From Trichomonas tenax (taxonomy: Eukaryota > Parabasalia > Trichomonadida > Trichomonadidae): DNA of 17,694 nucleotides. Shown here one piece after another: positions 16,157-17,694 of this stretch; position 1 is the first letter of the stretch, and each line of letters begins with the position of its first letter. The stretch is from positions 1-17,694 of the forward strand of contig JALKBU010001048.1 in NCBI GenBank assembly GCA_023091735.1, in the 5' to 3' direction. The position numbers and the translations under genes are program-made. The notes below the pieces were generated by a model, which saw only the letters and a program-made list of their open reading frames with translations, had not been told where the DNA came from and searched no databases.

Positions 16157-17137
16157 ATGGACGCGGGACTCCTCGACTCCCTTTTTGGTGGCAAAGAAGA
16201 GCCTTCATCATTCGCTGGAAGGTTCCTTGAGGGCGAGAAGGTCGAGATTGTTGACACAATCGCTGAGAAGAAAAAGAAAGCAGAGGAATCACGCCTCGCA
16301 AAGATCAGAACACCAGAGCAGGAGGAAGAGAGGACATCGAGGACACTCTTCATCGGAAACATTCCCGCCAAGTTCGACAATGACGATGTAAAGAGACTCT
16401 GCAAAGAGTTCGGCGCTATCGAATCAGTTAGAATTCGCAATCTTCAATTCAAGGAGGACCGCAAAGTCAACAAAAAGGTCGCTGTAAGACGTGGTGACTA
16501 CGACAAGACACTTAACGCAGACGCATACGTTGTTTTCAAGAACGTTGAAGATCGTGATAAGGCAATTGTCGGTCTTAAGAACAGAGAAGTCGAAGGATTC
16601 ACACTCCGTACAGACAAAGCAACAGCAAAGAATGTTTCTGAGAAAATCTTGAATGAAGAATCAAATCGCACTGTTTTCATCGGTCAGTTGAAGCCAACTG
16701 TCACTGAAGACATGATCAGAAAGCTCTTCTCGAACGCTGGTGAGATTGATCACGTCAAAATCCCAAGAGATCGCGAAACTGGAAAGTCTCGAAACGTCGC
16801 TTATGTCACATATGTCGATGAACGATCTGTCGATGATGCGCTTAAATTCAATGGTGCATTGCTCGAAGAAAGGCCAATGACTGTCCAGCGCTCAACGCCT
16901 AGGAAGGCCGCCAAGAAGAAAGCCGAAATCGAAGCTAAGGAACAGAAGAAGAAAGAAGAAAAACAGAAGCAGAAGAAGCCGAAGAAAGAAGAAAAGAAGG
17001 AAGAAGGTGAAGAAAAGCCAAATAAGAACAAAGATCTTTCGTTCATGGGTGCAACTGCTAAGCCACAGGAGAATAAGAACAAGCAGGCTAAGTCCTTCTT
17101 GAAGATGAATGCTCATCATTCTAAGAAGAAGAAATAA
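16157..17137 (+). CDS. Nop12/RBM34-like nucleolar RNA-binding protein
   Basis: A 326-residue protein starting at ATG 16157 (MDAGLLDSLFGG). An in-frame GTG two codons upstream could open the frame but is unlikely to initiate in a eukaryote. It has two RRMs. RRM1 (about 62-155) has RNP2 LFIGNI and an insert containing KVNKKVAVRRGDYDK before ADAYVVF. RRM2 (about 171-246) has RNP2 VFIGQL and RNP1-like SRNVAYVTY. The RRM1 insert, the order of domains and the LysGlu-rich tail ending HHSKKKK match RBM34 and yeast Nop12, which act in large-subunit pre-rRNA processing in the nucleolus. The basic tail (249-290 and the C-terminus) should serve as a nuclear/nucleolar signal. Length is slightly below human RBM34. 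The upstream motif array suggests dedicated control. Confidence 0.88.
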   Translation: MDAGLLDSLFGGKEEPSSFAGRFLEGEKVEIVDTIAEKKKKAEESRLAKIRTPEQEEERTSRTLFIGNIPAKFDNDDVKRLCKEFGAIESVRIRNLQFKEDRKVNKKVAVRRGDYDKTLNADAYVVFKNVEDRDKAIVGLKNREVEGFTLRTDKATAKNVSEKILNEESNRTVFIGQLKPTVTEDMIRKLFSNAGEIDHVKIPRDRETGKSRNVAYVTYVDERSVDDALKFNGALLEERPMTVQRSTPRKAAKKKAEIEAKEQKKKEEKQKQKKPKKEEKKEEGEEKPNKNKDLSFMGATAKPQENKNKQAKSFLKMNAHHSKKKK

Positions 17138-17694
17138 TTTATATAGATTTTTATTTTTGATTTTATAGATAAAGATTGATTACAAAATCAATGCTATTTT
17201 ATAAATGAGACAGACTTCTAGAGCCCTTGAAACTTGTGATTTCATGCTAGTTGACAAAAAGACTGAGCTTGATAATGTTTGGTATTACTTTTTATATTCA
17301 AAATTGATGAAAATCCAATTTCAATAAAAATAGAAATGTCTCAATGTTTTGTTCTTTCTAGGTGAAGAAATATTATTAAGACTGAGATAAATAGTCAACA
17401 GATTAGAAATGTTATAAATATTTCAGTTTAGTGGGCCAATGGTGTGGAAATTTAACTTTCAAAGAATGAAAAGCGATATAGAAAAATGAAAAATAACTGA
17501 TAAATATATCTTACATAAATTGTGTCAATTTTGGCAGTATTTTTCCTTCTGCGGTGTAGTCCCGCGACCTTCATAACTTTTTATCTGATCAATATTTTTT
17601 CGATTTGAAAGTACTTTCATGAACTTATTGATAGTTGTCTATCCAGTGGTATAAGTGACACAGTCTATATATCTATCAAATCATTGATTGCATT
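17138..17694. other. Spacer after the RRM gene, with possible repeat edge
   Basis: AT-rich with no credible ORF. From about 17551 the sequence becomes locally GC-rich (GCGGTGTAGTCCCGCGACC) and continues into CATAACTTTTTATC. The style is reminiscent of the termini of Tc1/mariner-like elements, and it is loosely similar to the GGGTGCACTTCGACC terminus at 8022. The window ends before a second end could be seen. Confidence 0.3.

Noticed and set aside
1..17694. CRISPR array, tRNA, rRNA or bacterial operon structure
   Set aside because: None seen. The spacers are long and AT-rich, there are no Shine-Dalgarno-like sites with consistent spacing, and no regular repeat-spacer pattern or cloverleaf was recognised by eye.

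Overview
The window reads as nuclear DNA of a protist, most likely a parabasalid such as Tritrichomonas or Trichomonas. Evidence: intronless eukaryotic genes, very AT-rich spacers, short leaders with no bacterial ribosome sites or operons, a HERC-type HECT ligase, a C-terminally prenylated Rab, an ALK-like glycine-rich membrane protein with decayed paralogues, and ankyrin-gene debris. The taxon is inferred from style; no marker gene fixes it.

Left third (1-6334), all + strand: a probable gene tail (1-75), a HERC-like RCC1/HECT ubiquitin ligase (426-3590), a divergent PPP-family Ser/Thr phosphatase with an acidic tail (3949-5070), and a Rab GTPase (5750-6334).

Middle (6896-13158), accessory and all - strand: an intact 492-aa type II membrane protein (coiled coil, TM helix, N-glycosylatable heptad stalk, glycine-rich ectodomain; 11680-13158), an orphan hydrophobic ORF (11227-11556), and two decayed glycine-rich paralogues (10049-10967 and 6896-7694), both lacking the membrane-anchor half. 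Between the two relics lie remains of an ankyrin-repeat gene split by a TTAA-flanked element of about 1.8 kb (8018-9843) with 14-bp terminal inverted repeats.

Right third (13352-17137): an LRR-PP2C phosphatase on the - strand and, divergent from it across 1.17 kb, a Nop12/RBM34-like two-RRM ribosome-biogenesis protein on the + strand. Six copies of a TTTACATGWCA-type motif precede the RRM gene. The same motif lies before the HERC gene in both orientations, making it a candidate unnamed promoter element. The RRM gene and the intact glycine-rich gene also share a 12-mer, AAAAAGGTGACA, right before their starts.

The housekeeping genes (ubiquitination, dephosphorylation, vesicle traffic, ribosome assembly) show no operon logic and appear to be independently transcribed units. 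The accessory middle looks like a surface-protein family locus being eroded by duplication, deletion and transposition.
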